This document shows positions 51,501 to 53,172 of a stretch of DNA of 64,000 nucleotides, one piece after another; position 1 is the first letter of the stretch; each line of letters opens with the position of its first letter. The position numbers and the translations under genes are program-made. The notes under the pieces are model-generated. The model was not told the DNA's origin, did no database searches, and saw only the letters and a list, made by a program, of their open reading frames with translations. Origin of the DNA: Limnoperna fortunei. Its lineage: Eukaryota; Mollusca; Bivalvia; Mytilida; Modiolidae. The stretch is from assembly GCA_944474755.1 (NCBI GenBank), contig OX104120.1:37366067-37430066 (forward strand), read 5' to 3'.

Positions 51501-52872
51501 AAAAGCATCCATCGCTGAATAATGCATGAATTCAATTTGGGTCCAAACTTGTGGCAATTAGGTGACAATTTCCTATTTCCGGTTAATCTAAAACTCGCCT
51601 GGATGTTCATCAAAACATCGTTGTTAGCCATTATTGTTGCATAGACAACATGTCATCTTACAATAAAGACCTTTTAGGCAGGAGAATGTATCTCTACATA
51701 CATTTTCTTTTTCATATGATGCATACATCGTAGGAGCCATCCCAAATTTCCATTGTACAACTTGCTTATTCACACTATCGTGGCGAAACGACCTGACGTG
51801 CAAAGTTTCGGTACGAAATGACCCCAAATCAATATCACTACCATGGAATTCGGTAATTTCTTATGGTTAAAAATTACCAAAATGGGCAGGGAAAACTTCC
51901 AGACCCCTGATATGTAGTATCTCTGCTTATACTTGAATTAAAATGTGTTCTTATATCTTAGGTTTCAAACCACTGTGGAATGAGGTCGTCACATTTAAGA
52001 TAACTGTACCAGAATTAGCGTTAGTACGTTTTGTGGTGTATGATAACGATACGTACGTGGATGACTTTATAGGATACAATGTTGTGCCTGTATTATCTAT
52101 GCAACAAGGTAAAGTTTTATCTCAAATCAGAAACTATAAACTTGCGAATTGATACAGTTCAAAGGGCGAGAGGGTCGTAATTCTATGTTTTCACAGTACA
52201 TGTCTGTTAAATTTTGTGGTGTGGGGAAAACTAGCAACCCTTGTCAAATAAGATTGGAGTTGAGTACACCCTACTCGCAGTGAGACTCGAACCCGCAACC
52301 TCAGTGTTGACAGACCATATGATCAATAGAAGAAGAACTTATAACCTTAACCACTCGGCCACCAAGGCCCCTTTTATATTTTTAACTGCCTGTATTATGT
52401 ATTTAAATGATCCCATTGTACTTGCATACATTATTCATCATGTCATATGAAGAATACCTTAAACATTTATATTCTAATGCCACTGATGAGTCATGAAATG
52501 ATGACATGCCTGTCTGGAATAACAAATCTGTCACATTGAAATATTTGATAACATTTTATTAGAATATTTAAACAAAACCAGGTGAAAACTGACCATCACT
52601 TATATAATATTAAAAACAATACTCAGAGAAAGTCAAGTTCAGTTATAACTGTGAGAAAGTTCAAGATTAAATTAATTTTTTTGTCGTCATTTATTTATAT
52701 TTACACTGAAGAAGGCATTTGTATCATTGCATAATCTCCTAGACTTGTATGTGTATCATGTATTATAATTATTTTTGCAGGTTATAGACACTTTTGTTTG
52801 TTTGATAAAAATGGAGATAAGATACCTCAGGCTTTGATATTTGTACACATCAGATTTGAAGACGATTCTTGA
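468..52872 (+). CDS. Phosphoinositide phospholipase C, delta type (20 joined exons)
   Basis: The gene encodes an enzyme that cleaves PIP2 into IP3 and diacylglycerol at the inner face of the plasma membrane, activated by Ca2+. Joining exons 468-519, 15299-15454, 22110-22180, 26499-26650, 27590-27719, 28323-28435, 29120-29186, 29848-29938, 30575-30692, 31667-31752, 32653-32773, 33124-33209, 34189-34265, 37378-37585, 46334-46507, 47618-47725, 48476-48540, 50303-50438, 51962-52108 and 52781-52872 gives 2250 nt with every phase matching: 749 residues plus stop, close to mammalian PLC-delta (about 756). Order of domains: PH (about 18-140), EF-hands (145-275), X box (about 290-440), acidic linker (441-490), Y box (about 495-610), C2 (about 620-749). 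Catalytic positions (H315, N316, E345, D347, H360, E394, K440, K442, R549) match rat/human PLC-delta1 from family knowledge. The lack of a C-terminal extension after C2 and of SH2/SH3 or RA domains excludes beta, gamma and epsilon types. Assignment to a delta paralogue is not attempted. Exon 1 is one of three candidates. Confidence 0.93.
520..3530. other. Intron 1 sequence, nothing recognised
   Basis: AT-rich, with short homopolymer runs. Around 3195-3345 CpG is denser than nearby and a CACGTG E-box lies near 3290, but without further support I do not call a promoter. Confidence 0.4.
3541..3757 (+). repeat. tRNA-derived SINE copy, 5'-truncated
   Basis: Starts inside the tRNA-like head (TCAACACTGAGATTG), then GACAAGGATTGCCAG, a C-rich box, AACTGGACATC, GAAAGTGGCGTTAAACA and a CAAA-rich tail. 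Same family as the copy at 42779, with many substitutions. Confidence 0.8.
3887..4340 (+). repeat. Cluster of three tRNA-derived SINE copies
   Basis: A head fragment (3887-3946, GGTGGCTAAGTGGTTAAGG), a full copy (3947-4190) with A box (GGCAGAGTGGTTAAGG) and B box (GGGTTTAAGTC), and a decayed copy (about 4191-4340) lacking the A-box end. All lie in the same orientation. Confidence 0.8.
5149..5416 (+). repeat. tRNA-derived SINE copy, full length
   Basis: The head (GTTGCTGAGTGGGAAAGG), B box (GGGTTTGAGTC), body and 3' end (GATATAGCTGAAAAATAGCTG, CAAACAAACAA) are all present. The B box is close to consensus. Confidence 0.85.
5887..5986 (+). CDS. PLC-delta candidate alternative first exon 1b, or cassette exon
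   Basis: The ATG at 5887 opens 33 codons plus one base, ending at donor G|GTGAG (5987) in phase 1, the phase needed by the exon at 15299. The peptide ([16 protein letters not shown] followed by a Lys/Leu-rich amphipathic stretch to KEF) has no repeat character. Used as a first exon it gives a 765-residue isoform. There is a second reading: a CAG at 5816-5818 could act as an acceptor, giving a 168-bp exon (5819-5986) that is open, symmetric (phase 1-1) and could be inserted after exon 1a. Transcript data must decide. An in-frame stop lies at 5806-5808. Confidence 0.55.
5987..7621. other. Intron 1 sequence, nothing recognised
   Basis: Very AT-rich, with no conserved frame or clear repeat structure that I can see. 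Confidence 0.4.
7622..7812 (-). repeat. tRNA-derived SINE copy with internal deletion
   Basis: Reads on the minus strand. The A-box end (GGCCGAGTGGTCAAGG in the complement) and the 3' body are both present, but the B-box region between them is deleted (AATTAGTAGACGAAC junction). The 3' body is close to the consensus, so the copy is fairly young. Confidence 0.85.
8383..8428 (+). CDS. PLC-delta candidate alternative first exon 1c
   Basis: The ATG at 8383 is in a strong start context (AAAATGG) with an in-frame TAA at 8341-8343. It opens 15 codons plus one base ([15 protein letters not shown]) to donor A|GTAAGT at 8429, again phase 1. Joined to 15299 the split codon reads ATG (Met), giving a 747-residue isoform. 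The donor is the best match to consensus of the three first-exon candidates. Nothing else in the 5' region competes for this reading frame. Confidence 0.55.
8911..10303. repeat. 462-bp unit, three tandem copies with inverted ends
   Basis: Units start at 8915, 9377 and 9839, exactly 462 bp apart, and differ at only a few positions. Each begins TGACAACGGCTCTG and ends GAGGCCGTTGTCA, so unit ends are inverted repeats of each other and each junction is a palindrome (GCCGTTGTCAATTTGACAAC). The outermost ends extend the match to AGCTGACAACGGC and GCCGTTGTCAGCT. No coding potential. It looks like a MITE-like element amplified in tandem, but its family is unknown to me. Confidence 0.85.
10620..11165. 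repeat. 109-bp tandem repeat, four good copies plus decayed ones
   Basis: AAAGGGAGCCAAG recurs at 10743, 10852, 10961 and 11070, exactly 109 bp apart, with units almost identical. A diverged copy precedes (about 10625-10742) and weaker traces reach back to about 10315. Confidence 0.9.
11411..11535. repeat. Diverged tandem duplication, about 75-bp unit
   Basis: CCATGATTAATTGGATATTT and CCATGATTTATTGGATATTT begin two adjacent copies ending TTTTATCCATTGCAATTAAC and a near match. No further copies. Confidence 0.7.
11536..13036. other. Intron 1 sequence, nothing recognised
   Basis: AT-rich, with no exon, repeat array or RNA gene that I can support. Confidence 0.4.
13041..13306 (+). repeat. tRNA-derived SINE copy, full length
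   Basis: Starts GGGCCTCAATGGCCGAGTGG (near-perfect A box). The B box is damaged (GCGTGTTGGATTTTTAC), the body is intact, and it ends CAAACAACCAAACAA. Confidence 0.88.
13553..13647. repeat. Short tandem repeat, about 30-bp unit
   Basis: GTCACATAGTCCTAAA-type units repeat about three to four times, the last ones reading GTCACATGGGCCTAAAAC. Confidence 0.75.
14612..15235. repeat. 57-bp minisatellite, about 11 copies
   Basis: The unit begins GTAAATGTTGTGCCTTTAGA and ends TTTGTAGCATG. Because 57 is a multiple of three and the unit lacks a stop in one frame, the array gives a 189-codon open frame ([17 protein letters not shown] unit). This is a by-product of the period, not evidence of a gene. The array ends about 60 bp before the acceptor of PLC-delta exon 2. 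Confidence 0.92.
15299..15454 (+). CDS. PLC-delta exon 2: N-terminal half of PH domain
   Basis: The acceptor TTCTTACAG ends at 15298 and the donor GTAAGA starts at 15455; length 156 nt, phase 1 to 1. It encodes residues 18-69, beginning [10 protein letters not shown], then the first strands of the PH fold with the basic KIK motif and PRKF, and ending in a Lys-rich stretch (KKFRKKKTS). By alignment from memory with PLC-delta1, the lysines corresponding to K30 and K32 and the arginine corresponding to R40 of the IP3-binding pocket are kept, whereas W36 and R37 are replaced by hydrophobic residues. The exon lies between a 57-bp minisatellite upstream and the large tetranucleotide array downstream. 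Confidence 0.88.
15569..18826. repeat. Large tetranucleotide array (CTGT/CAGT/CTAT/CCAT), 3.3 kb
   Basis: Almost every base belongs to a run of tetramers of the form C-N-N-T in fixed register, arranged as 24-32-bp higher units such as CTATCTGTCAGTCTGTCTGT followed by CCATCAGT. The opposite strand is a GACA/GATA-type repeat. All three forward frames stay open for kilobases because no stop codon fits the pattern. It begins 114 bp after PLC-delta exon 2, and its 3' end merges into pearl-like core repeats, suggesting it is the expanded microsatellite part of such an element. Confidence 0.95.
18827..19310. repeat. Core repeat units of a pearl-like element (left part)
   Basis: About three diverged units carry CTGATTACAATTTTATGAAA-type sequence with CTTGGTAG and AAATTTCTCA. 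The same units reappear at 21301-21585, so the stretch between is probably inserted. Confidence 0.75.
19311..20540. mobile_element. Hairpin-headed (pearl/Helitron-like) repeat with ~172-bp core units
   Basis: Head hairpin CCCACTTGAAAAGTGGG (19318-19334), then GTCCGTCTGTCCG, then about six tandem units of roughly 172 bp carrying CAACTCCTCCTACACCACTG and GGAATTTGATGAAACTTA. Near its end lies GGGGGGTATCA and a hairpin, GTGAGCATTGCTCAC (20521-20535). The open frames read from the minus strand here are repeat noise. Pearl elements of bivalves have this layout; relation to non-autonomous Helitrons is inferred. Confidence 0.75.
20541..21300. mobile_element. Second hairpin-headed repeat with ~168-bp core units
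   Basis: The head TATACCCCCCCTC contains a hairpin (CCCTC/GAGGG, 20551-20569), followed by TGTCCGTCCGTTCGTCCGTC and four units of about 168 bp with CTCAAAAAGTTTGCATCCGA and TTTGAATGAAACTTTGGGAT. Near the end: GCGGGGGTATCA, a small hairpin (GATCGCTAGATC, 21277-21288) and CTAG at 21297-21300. A hairpin about 8-10 nt before CTRR is the 3' signature of Helitrons. Confidence 0.75.
21301..21585. repeat. Core repeat units of the interrupted pearl-like element (right part)
   Basis: Units like those at 18827-19310 resume (CTCATAAGCACTTCTCCACT, then CTGATCACAATTTTATGAAC), consistent with a single older element split by the two above. Confidence 0.7.
21590..21817 (-). repeat. tRNA-derived SINE copy, full length
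   Basis: In the complement: A box (GGCAGAGTGGTTAAGG), perfect B box (GGGTTCGAGTC), body, and a shortened 3' end. Flanked on the left by pearl-like core units. Confidence 0.88.
22110..22180 (+). CDS. PLC-delta exon 3: middle of PH domain
   Basis: The acceptor is CTTTTTTAG and the donor GTAAGT. The 71-nt exon (phase 1 to 0) encodes residues 70-93, with the split codon TGG (Trp70) followed by [15 protein letters not shown]. This is the conserved PLC strand corresponding to SIEDIQEVRxG of PLC-delta1. The exon is too short to stand out as an open frame and was found by searching for this motif. Confidence 0.88.
22420..22650 (+). repeat. Hairpin-headed repeat related to the copy at 48689
   Basis: Begins TTTTTAGATCACCTTGATCG and continues GCCATCACTTGGCATCCATT, the same layout as AGCTCACCTGACCC...CATCACTTGGGGTCCATC at 48689. 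Diverged. Confidence 0.6.
22651..23628. other. Intron 3 sequence, nothing recognised
   Basis: AT-rich; no exon-like conservation or repeat pattern seen. Confidence 0.4.
23629..23867 (+). repeat. tRNA-derived SINE copy
   Basis: GGCCTCGGCGGCCAAGTAGT head with an A-box match, a damaged B box (GTGGGTTTGTCACG), body with CCAATAAAAACTGGACAC, and a CAAACAAACAA tail. Confidence 0.85.
24832..25073 (+). repeat. tRNA-derived SINE copy
   Basis: The head is decayed (CGATGCCCAAGTGTTAAG); the B box (GTGGGTTCAAGTCTC) and body (TTGACAAGGATTGCCAG, AATAAAAACTGGATGG) are clear. Confidence 0.83.
25074..25926. other. Intron 3 sequence, nothing recognised
   Basis: AT-rich; no recognisable elements. Confidence 0.4.
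25927..26062. repeat. Imperfect palindrome, about 40-bp arms (MITE-like)
   Basis: ACATGGTTATTTCTATATTG with GCCTGGTATCAGCCCTGAC is answered by GTCAAGGGCTGATACCATGG, CCAATATGTAAATGACCATG and TA. Between the arms a smaller fold (GAGGGCTTTAGCCTGAGGGC) is possible. The whole can form a long hairpin. Confidence 0.75.
26499..26650 (+). CDS. PLC-delta exon 4: C-terminal part of PH domain
   Basis: The acceptor is TTTTTGCAG; the exon starts in phase 0 and encodes residues 94-143 ([19 protein letters not shown], then the DLWLKGL helix that closes PH domains and the linker MDQKEQTD). There is no usable GT donor at the expected place. The exon ends at 26650, where the intron begins ATATCCTTTA, the U12-type donor consensus. 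This end restores both the phase (2) and the linker expected from vertebrate PLC-delta (MDQ...KLQHW). Confidence 0.87.
26651..27589 (+). other. U12-type (minor spliceosome) AT-AG intron of PLC-delta
   Basis: The intron starts ATATCCTTTA, matching the U12 donor consensus at every position. It ends with TCCTTGAC (27573-27580), matching the U12 branch-site consensus TCCTTRAC, with the branch A 10 nt before the AG at 27588-27589. An AC acceptor (27584-27585) would bring in a TAG stop, so AT-AG is favoured. The 939-nt intron also carries a SINE copy at about 26887-27151. Introns of the phospholipase C family are, to my knowledge, among those reported with U12 introns, but I cannot check this position. 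Confidence 0.85.
26887..27151 (-). repeat. tRNA-derived SINE copy inside the U12-type intron
   Basis: In the complement: A box (GGCAGAGTGGTTAAGG), B box region (GCGCGTTTGAGTC), body and 3' end (GAAAGTGGCTTAAACACC). It contains damaged bases but is full length. Confidence 0.85.
27590..27719 (+). CDS. PLC-delta exon 5: EF-hand 1
   Basis: The first base completes a Lys codon across the U12 intron, followed by [14 protein letters not shown]. The 12-residue loop at 154-165 (D-N-D-R-D-E at positions 1, 3, 5, 7, 9, 12) is a complete canonical Ca2+-binding EF loop, and the second helix continues [10 protein letters not shown]. The donor GTAATT is weaker than the others. Phase 2 to 0. Confidence 0.9.
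28323..28435 (+). CDS. PLC-delta exon 6: EF-hand 2
   Basis: Residues 188-224: the motif ADTNKSG is followed by a Ser/Gly-rich stretch and [16 protein letters not shown], the family's second EF-hand. Compared with PLC-delta1 from memory the loop looks about four residues longer (SGSGKST), so Ca2+ binding there is doubtful. The acceptor is TATTTCTAG and the donor GTAAGT. Phase 0 to 2. Confidence 0.9.
28455..28559. repeat. 105-bp palindromic element
   Basis: GCGAAAACGTAGCTCTGATG plus GT at the left is exactly repeated in inverse at the right, with AT-rich inner arms that also pair roughly. It lies 20 bp after the donor of exon 6, so the transcript may fold here. Probably a short foldback or MITE. 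Confidence 0.8.
29120..29186 (+). CDS. PLC-delta exon 7: EF-hand 3 region
   Basis: A 67-nt exon (acceptor TTTTAAG, donor GTAAGA, phase 2 to 0) encodes residues 225-247: [17 protein letters not shown] and the end of the helix. The loop is degenerate, as usual for EF-hands 3 and 4 of PLC-delta, which support the fold rather than bind Ca2+. Confidence 0.88.
29219..29500. repeat. Two diverged direct copies with inverted CACTTACG motifs
   Basis: TAAGTGCTGGCATCACAATT and TAAGTGCTGACGTCACAATG start two copies sharing CATTTTCCT, CACTTACGATAGATT and CTCCTGTTCCAGAAAT. Each copy has internal inverted motifs (GTAAGTG/CACTTAC). Confidence 0.65.
29848..29938 (+). CDS. PLC-delta exon 8: EF-hand 4 and entry to X box
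   Basis: Residues 248-277, with [13 protein letters not shown] matching the LIERYEPS helix of other PLC-deltas, and ending DRMSLIG across the splice. The acceptor is AATTTAG and the donor GTAAGC. Phase 0 to 1. Confidence 0.88.
29975..30110. repeat. Dispersed repeat C, copy 1
   Basis: AAAGGATTCTGGGTATC, then a TGAGAGATATCTCTCA palindrome, CAAACACTGTACTTTACATG and TAAAACCATC. A second copy lies at 35511-35634. The family is unknown to me; it could be SINE-derived. Confidence 0.7.
30575..30692 (+). CDS. PLC-delta exon 9: start of catalytic X box, first active-site His
   Basis: Residues 278-316: [16 protein letters not shown], then [19 protein letters not shown], which is the family signature. 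H315 corresponds to catalytic H311 of PLC-delta1, and N316 to its Ca2+ ligand N312. The acceptor is TTTTTTTAG and the donor GTAAGT. Phase 1 to 2. Confidence 0.94.
31111..31400. mobile_element. Hairpin-headed pearl-like repeat, single core unit
   Basis: Head hairpin CCCACAAACTTGTTTGTGGG (31115-31134), then CTGTCTGTCTGTCCGTCTGT, then AACTCCTCCTAAACCGCTTG and AAATTTAATGAAACTTAGC. It ends in a region with TATCCCCGCTAAC. The same order as the elements at 19311 and 20541. Confidence 0.72.
31446..31580 (+). repeat. SINE fragment (3' half)
   Basis: CCTACAGAAGGTTGGAGG, CCAATAAAACTGGACGCCAT, ATAGCTGAAAAATTACTG, ending CAAACAAACAAAAC; ends 86 bp before exon 10. Confidence 0.8.
31667..31752 (+). CDS. 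PLC-delta exon 10: X box
   Basis: Residues 317-345: [12 protein letters not shown], then [16 protein letters not shown]345 corresponds to the Ca2+ ligand E341 of PLC-delta1. The exon ends in phase 1 inside the invariant ELDCWDG motif, which continues in the next exon. Confidence 0.94.
32145..32290 (+). repeat. Dispersed repeat B, copy 1
   Basis: TTTTACATCCAGCAAGC, then TTTTAGCTATACTCAGGACA and CGAAAATGAGAAC match TTTACATCCAGCGAGCAG, TTTCAGCTATATGCAGGACG and AGAACAAG near 48025. Another interspersed element, diverged. Confidence 0.55.
32653..32773 (+). CDS. PLC-delta exon 11: X box, second active-site His
   Basis: Residues 346-385: [19 protein letters not shown], then [10 protein letters not shown] and [10 protein letters not shown]347 (Ca2+ ligand) and H360 (catalytic; H356 in PLC-delta1) are present at a constant offset of four from the mammalian numbering. 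Phase 1 to 2. Confidence 0.95.
32965..33095 (+). repeat. Decayed SINE fragment
   Basis: ATGTCAACACTGGGGTTG, GTGTGCCCGAC, AATTGACAAGATTGTCAATT: the middle of the SINE with many changes; ends 28 bp before exon 12. Confidence 0.6.
33124..33209 (+). CDS. PLC-delta exon 12: X box, Ca2+ ligand E394
   Basis: Residues 386-414: [17 protein letters not shown], then [12 protein letters not shown]394 matches the fourth Ca2+ ligand (E390). The acceptor is TGTTATAG and the donor GTAATA. Phase 2 to 1. Confidence 0.94.
33800..34050 (+). repeat. tRNA-derived SINE copy
   Basis: Head (GAGCCGCCAAGTGGTTAAGG), good B box (GCGGGTTCGAGTTTC), body (GTCTGGGGTTTTCTC), 3' end truncated after GCTGAAAGCCACATCATTC. Confidence 0.86.
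34189..34265 (+). CDS. PLC-delta exon 13: end of X box
   Basis: Residues 415-440: DLLYAPEE, then [15 protein letters not shown]440 and the following G-K442 (next exon) match the lysines K438/K440 that hold the inositol phosphates of the substrate. The acceptor is GTTTTTAG and the donor GTAGGT. Phase 1 to 0. Confidence 0.93.
34441..34531. repeat. Palindromic element with 28-bp arms
   Basis: ATATTTTGCCGCTGTTTTGA then CGACCACT is answered by AGTGGTCG and TCAAAACGTCTGCAAAATAT, with 25 of 28 positions pairing. The loop is about 35 bp. MITE-like; unrelated in sequence to the palindrome at 28455. Confidence 0.8.
34794..35419. repeat. Inverted-repeat-flanked segment with terminal hairpin
   Basis: AGAATTCAGTCCTATTGCTC and GTAATGTAGC at 34796-34824 are the inverse of GCTACATTACGAGTAATGGG and ACTAAATTCG at 35358-35387 (about 26 of 30). 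Directly after follows a perfect 12-bp-arm hairpin (TCGTACCCTCGC / GCGAGGGTACGA, 35385-35419). The ~530-bp interior has a 64-codon open frame without recognisable features. Possibly a non-autonomous DNA transposon. Confidence 0.6.
35511..35634. repeat. Dispersed repeat C, copy 2
   Basis: AAAGGATTCTGGGTATCACA, ATGAGAGATATCTCTCAT palindrome, CAAACACAGTACTTTG and TAAAACCATC. Matches the copy at 29975-30110 over its length. Confidence 0.7.
35635..37377. other. Intron 13 sequence, nothing recognised
   Basis: AT-rich; no exon of the PLC-delta reading frame is missing here, and no repeat array is seen. Confidence 0.4.
37378..37585 (+). CDS. PLC-delta exon 14: acidic X-Y linker and start of Y box
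   Basis: Residues 441-509: [10 protein letters not shown], an acidic run ([15 protein letters not shown]), then [20 protein letters not shown] and [12 protein letters not shown], the first Y-box strand. In the family the acidic linker covers the active site and inhibits the enzyme until it meets charged membrane. The linker is short, as in delta types. Phase 0 to 1; the next intron is 8.7 kb and crowded with mobile elements. Confidence 0.92.
38002..39255. mobile_element. 1.25-kb DNA transposon with TIRs and TA target duplication
   Basis: The ends are perfect 23-bp inverted repeats (CCGTATAGCGGGTTTTTTTC, then GCG), and related GCGAAAA-type subterminal motifs continue inward. TA stands on both sides (38000-38001 and 39256-39257), and the sister core units of the surrounding repeat (GATATTTAGTATGTGAG) show a single TA, so TA was duplicated on insertion. 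TA targets and a HTH-bearing ORF point to the Tc1/mariner/pogo group, but the superfamily is inferred. No catalytic DDE/D domain remains. Confidence 0.85.
38503..38958 (-). pseudogene. N-terminal remnant of a transposase-like protein (HTH domain)
   Basis: The 151-codon minus-strand frame inside the TIR element opens [20 protein letters not shown]. Residues 43-90 read like a psq/HTH DNA-binding module ([20 protein letters not shown], then AVAKF and [16 protein letters not shown]), a form common at the N-terminus of pogo-like and related invertebrate transposases. It is followed by a basic, Ser/Glu-rich stretch and ends without a catalytic domain, so the element is non-autonomous. Confidence 0.65.
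39580..39948. repeat. ~39-bp minisatellite, left part
   Basis: Units of the form GGTTACAGTGCTGTCAGTGC + TTTTATTACTGTCATGCTGA repeat about nine times. The array stops at GGTTACATT, where the 5.6-kb element begins, and resumes at 45592. Confidence 0.88.
40852..41015. repeat. Exact 82-bp tandem duplication in the CACTA-like element
   Basis: Two copies start AAACTGTTTTATTAATGAAT at 40852 and 40934 and end GAATTCTTTTTAGTT. They are identical, so the duplication is recent; only one unit is present in the right arm. Confidence 0.9.
41264..41385. repeat. Short direct repeat in the CACTA-like element
   Basis: GCATTTTACTATAACAAAGC and GCATTTTACTCCAACAAACC, both followed by ATTATTTTTA and GAGACGTG, about 79 bp apart. 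Confidence 0.7.
41650..41712 (-). repeat. SINE 3'-end fragment
   Basis: TTTCAGCAATTTTTCAGCTA, TATCATGGCGCCCAG and TTTTTTATTG match the 3' end of the SINE in inverse orientation; only about 60 bp remain. Confidence 0.75.
42779..43043 (+). repeat. tRNA-derived SINE, best preserved copy
   Basis: Head GGGTTTCGGTGGCTGAGATG, perfect B box (GCGGGTTCGAGTCTCAC), then GGATTTTCAGTTTTCCTACC, GCAGGTCGGGAGTTTTCTCC, TGGTACTCCGGCTTCC, CCAATAAAAACTGGACGCCA, GAAAGTGGCGTTAAACACC and a CAAT/CAAA tail. It sits inside the CACTA-like element, so it inserted after that element. The family may be one of the molluscan V-SINE (RUDI-like) or MetaSINE groups; I cannot decide by eye. Confidence 0.9.
45595..45910. repeat. 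~39-bp minisatellite, right part
   Basis: Continues the array of 39580-39948 after the 5.6-kb insertion (GCTGTCAGTACTTTTA units), becoming more diverged toward its end. Confidence 0.85.
46334..46507 (+). CDS. PLC-delta exon 15: Y box
   Basis: Residues 510-567: [15 protein letters not shown], then [20 protein letters not shown] and MWNVGCQ. R549 of the substrate pocket is kept. In the usually well conserved S-F-S-E-N motif this protein reads S-I-G-E-N, so the serine that helps hold substrate phosphate (S522 in PLC-delta1) is glycine 517. The acceptor used (TTTCTTGAAG, 46333) is the only one near that gives the right phase and homology. Confidence 0.92.
46640..46872 (-). repeat. tRNA-derived SINE copy, diverged
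   Basis: The inverse 3' end (AATGCCACTTTCAGCAATTT) and body (GGAAGGAAGCCAGACGACC) are clear; the tRNA-like head is decayed (GAGACTTGAATCCATAACC). Confidence 0.75.
47392..47456. repeat. 22-bp tandem repeat, three copies
   Basis: GAACTTTTCTGTGGATGAAT-type units repeat three times with one or two changes. Confidence 0.85.
47618..47725 (+). CDS. PLC-delta exon 16: end of Y box
   Basis: Residues 568-603: [19 protein letters not shown], then [14 protein letters not shown], an invariant closing motif of the PLC barrel. The acceptor is TTTTTCTAG and the donor GTAAGT. Phase 1 to 1. Confidence 0.94.
47885..48170. repeat. Dispersed repeat B, copy 2 (with chance open frame)
   Basis: The part from about 48025 matches the repeat at 32145 (TTTACATCCAGCGAGCAG, CAGCTATATGCAGGACGAG). 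The 91-codon open frame across it has no family resemblance and lies between exons 16 and 17 without splice signals fitting the gene, so I regard it as repeat sequence. Confidence 0.5.
48195..48402 (+). repeat. Decayed SINE copy
   Basis: ATCAACAATGTAGTTGCCGG, GGCAAGAATTGTTACTAC, CCAAATAAAATAGACACTAT, GTAAGTGGAATTAAATCCC follow the order of the SINE body with many changes; ends 73 bp before exon 17. Confidence 0.55.
48476..48540 (+). CDS. PLC-delta exon 17: Y box to C2 linker
   Basis: A 65-nt exon (phase 1 to 0) encodes residues 604-625: [20 protein letters not shown], ending LK. It joins the barrel to the first strand of C2 (KLILKVISG across the splice). The acceptor is TTTGTTTCAG and the donor GTAAGG. 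Confidence 0.9.
48689..49060 (+). mobile_element. Hairpin-headed repeat
   Basis: AGCTCACCTGACCCAAAGGG and TCAGTGGGAGCT form the head: inner hairpin TGACCCAAAGGGTCA (48697-48711) with partly pairing outer arms. The body holds CCACTTGGCCAATTGGAACC and AAACTTGGCAGGAATG. The same overall layout as the pearl-like elements but without a TCCGT run. Confidence 0.68.
49061..50302. other. Intron 17 sequence, nothing further recognised
   Basis: AT-rich; may contain remnants of the repeat to its left. Confidence 0.35.
50303..50438 (+). CDS. PLC-delta exon 18: C2 domain, first half
   Basis: Residues 626-670: [20 protein letters not shown], then [10 protein letters not shown] and SVINNN. D645 matches C2 Ca2+ ligand D653 and N669 matches N677 of PLC-delta1, at an offset of eight. 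The acceptor is TTTTTAAG and the donor GTAAGT. Phase 0 to 1. Confidence 0.93.
50439..51961. other. Intron 18 sequence, unassigned
   Basis: From about 50990 to 51850 the sequence is richer in CpG than most introns here (ACGGTCA, GACGGATC, CGCACGGGC, CGATCC-like stretches), suggesting a younger insertion, but I found no matching ends, frame or second copy. Confidence 0.35.
51962..52108 (+). CDS. PLC-delta exon 19: C2 domain, second half
   Basis: Residues 671-719: [20 protein letters not shown], then [20 protein letters not shown]698 and D700 match the C2 Ca2+ ligands D706 and D708. The acceptor is TATCTTAG and the donor GTAAAG. Phase 1 to 1. Confidence 0.94.
52226..52373 (-). repeat. SINE fragment (5' half)
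   Basis: In the complement: GGGGCCTTGGTGGCCGAGTG with GTTAAGG (A box) and GCGGGTTCGAGTCTCACTGC (B box), both near perfect; the copy stops at GTTTTCC. This is the best tRNA-like head in the window. Confidence 0.88.
52781..52872 (+). CDS. PLC-delta last coding exon
   Basis: Residues 720-749: [19 protein letters not shown], then [11 protein letters not shown] and TGA at 52870-52872. This matches the GYRHVHLxSKxG...LFVxI end of PLC-delta; there is no extension beyond C2. A perfect GTAAGT donor begins two bases after the stop (52874), so the 3' UTR may contain an intron. The first downstream AATAAA I see is at 53888. Confidence 0.92.
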
Positions 52873-52961
52873 TGTAAGTATATAAATTGTTGAATGGACC
52901 TATATCAAATTTAAATTCTGGATAAATTCATTCATAAATGTTTTCTTAGCCATTATTATGT

Positions 52962-53172
52962 TAATTTGTTTGAATGATGTTTAATGCCACTTTCAGCTAT
53001 TTTTTAGCTATATCATGGCATCCAGTTTTTATTGCATGAGGAAGCTGTAGTACCAGGAGAAAACCCCAAACTTCAGTAGGAAAACTTAAAATCTGTGAAT
53101 TAAGATTGGAGTCAAGTGCAACCTGCCTGCTGTGAGACTTGAACTTCAATCTCAGTGTTGACGATCTGTAAT
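52962..53172 (-). repeat. tRNA-derived SINE copy, 5'-truncated
   Basis: Inverse 3' end (GTTTAATGCCACTTTCAGC, ATATCATGGCATCCAG), body (GGAGAAAACCCCAAACTTCA) and B-box region (GTGAGACTTGAAC); the A box is missing. Confidence 0.83.

Noticed and set aside
52226..52373. Functional tRNA gene (also at 21590 and 42779)
   Set aside because: A and B boxes are good, but the rest of the cloverleaf is missing and the sequence continues into the shared SINE body; these are SINE heads.
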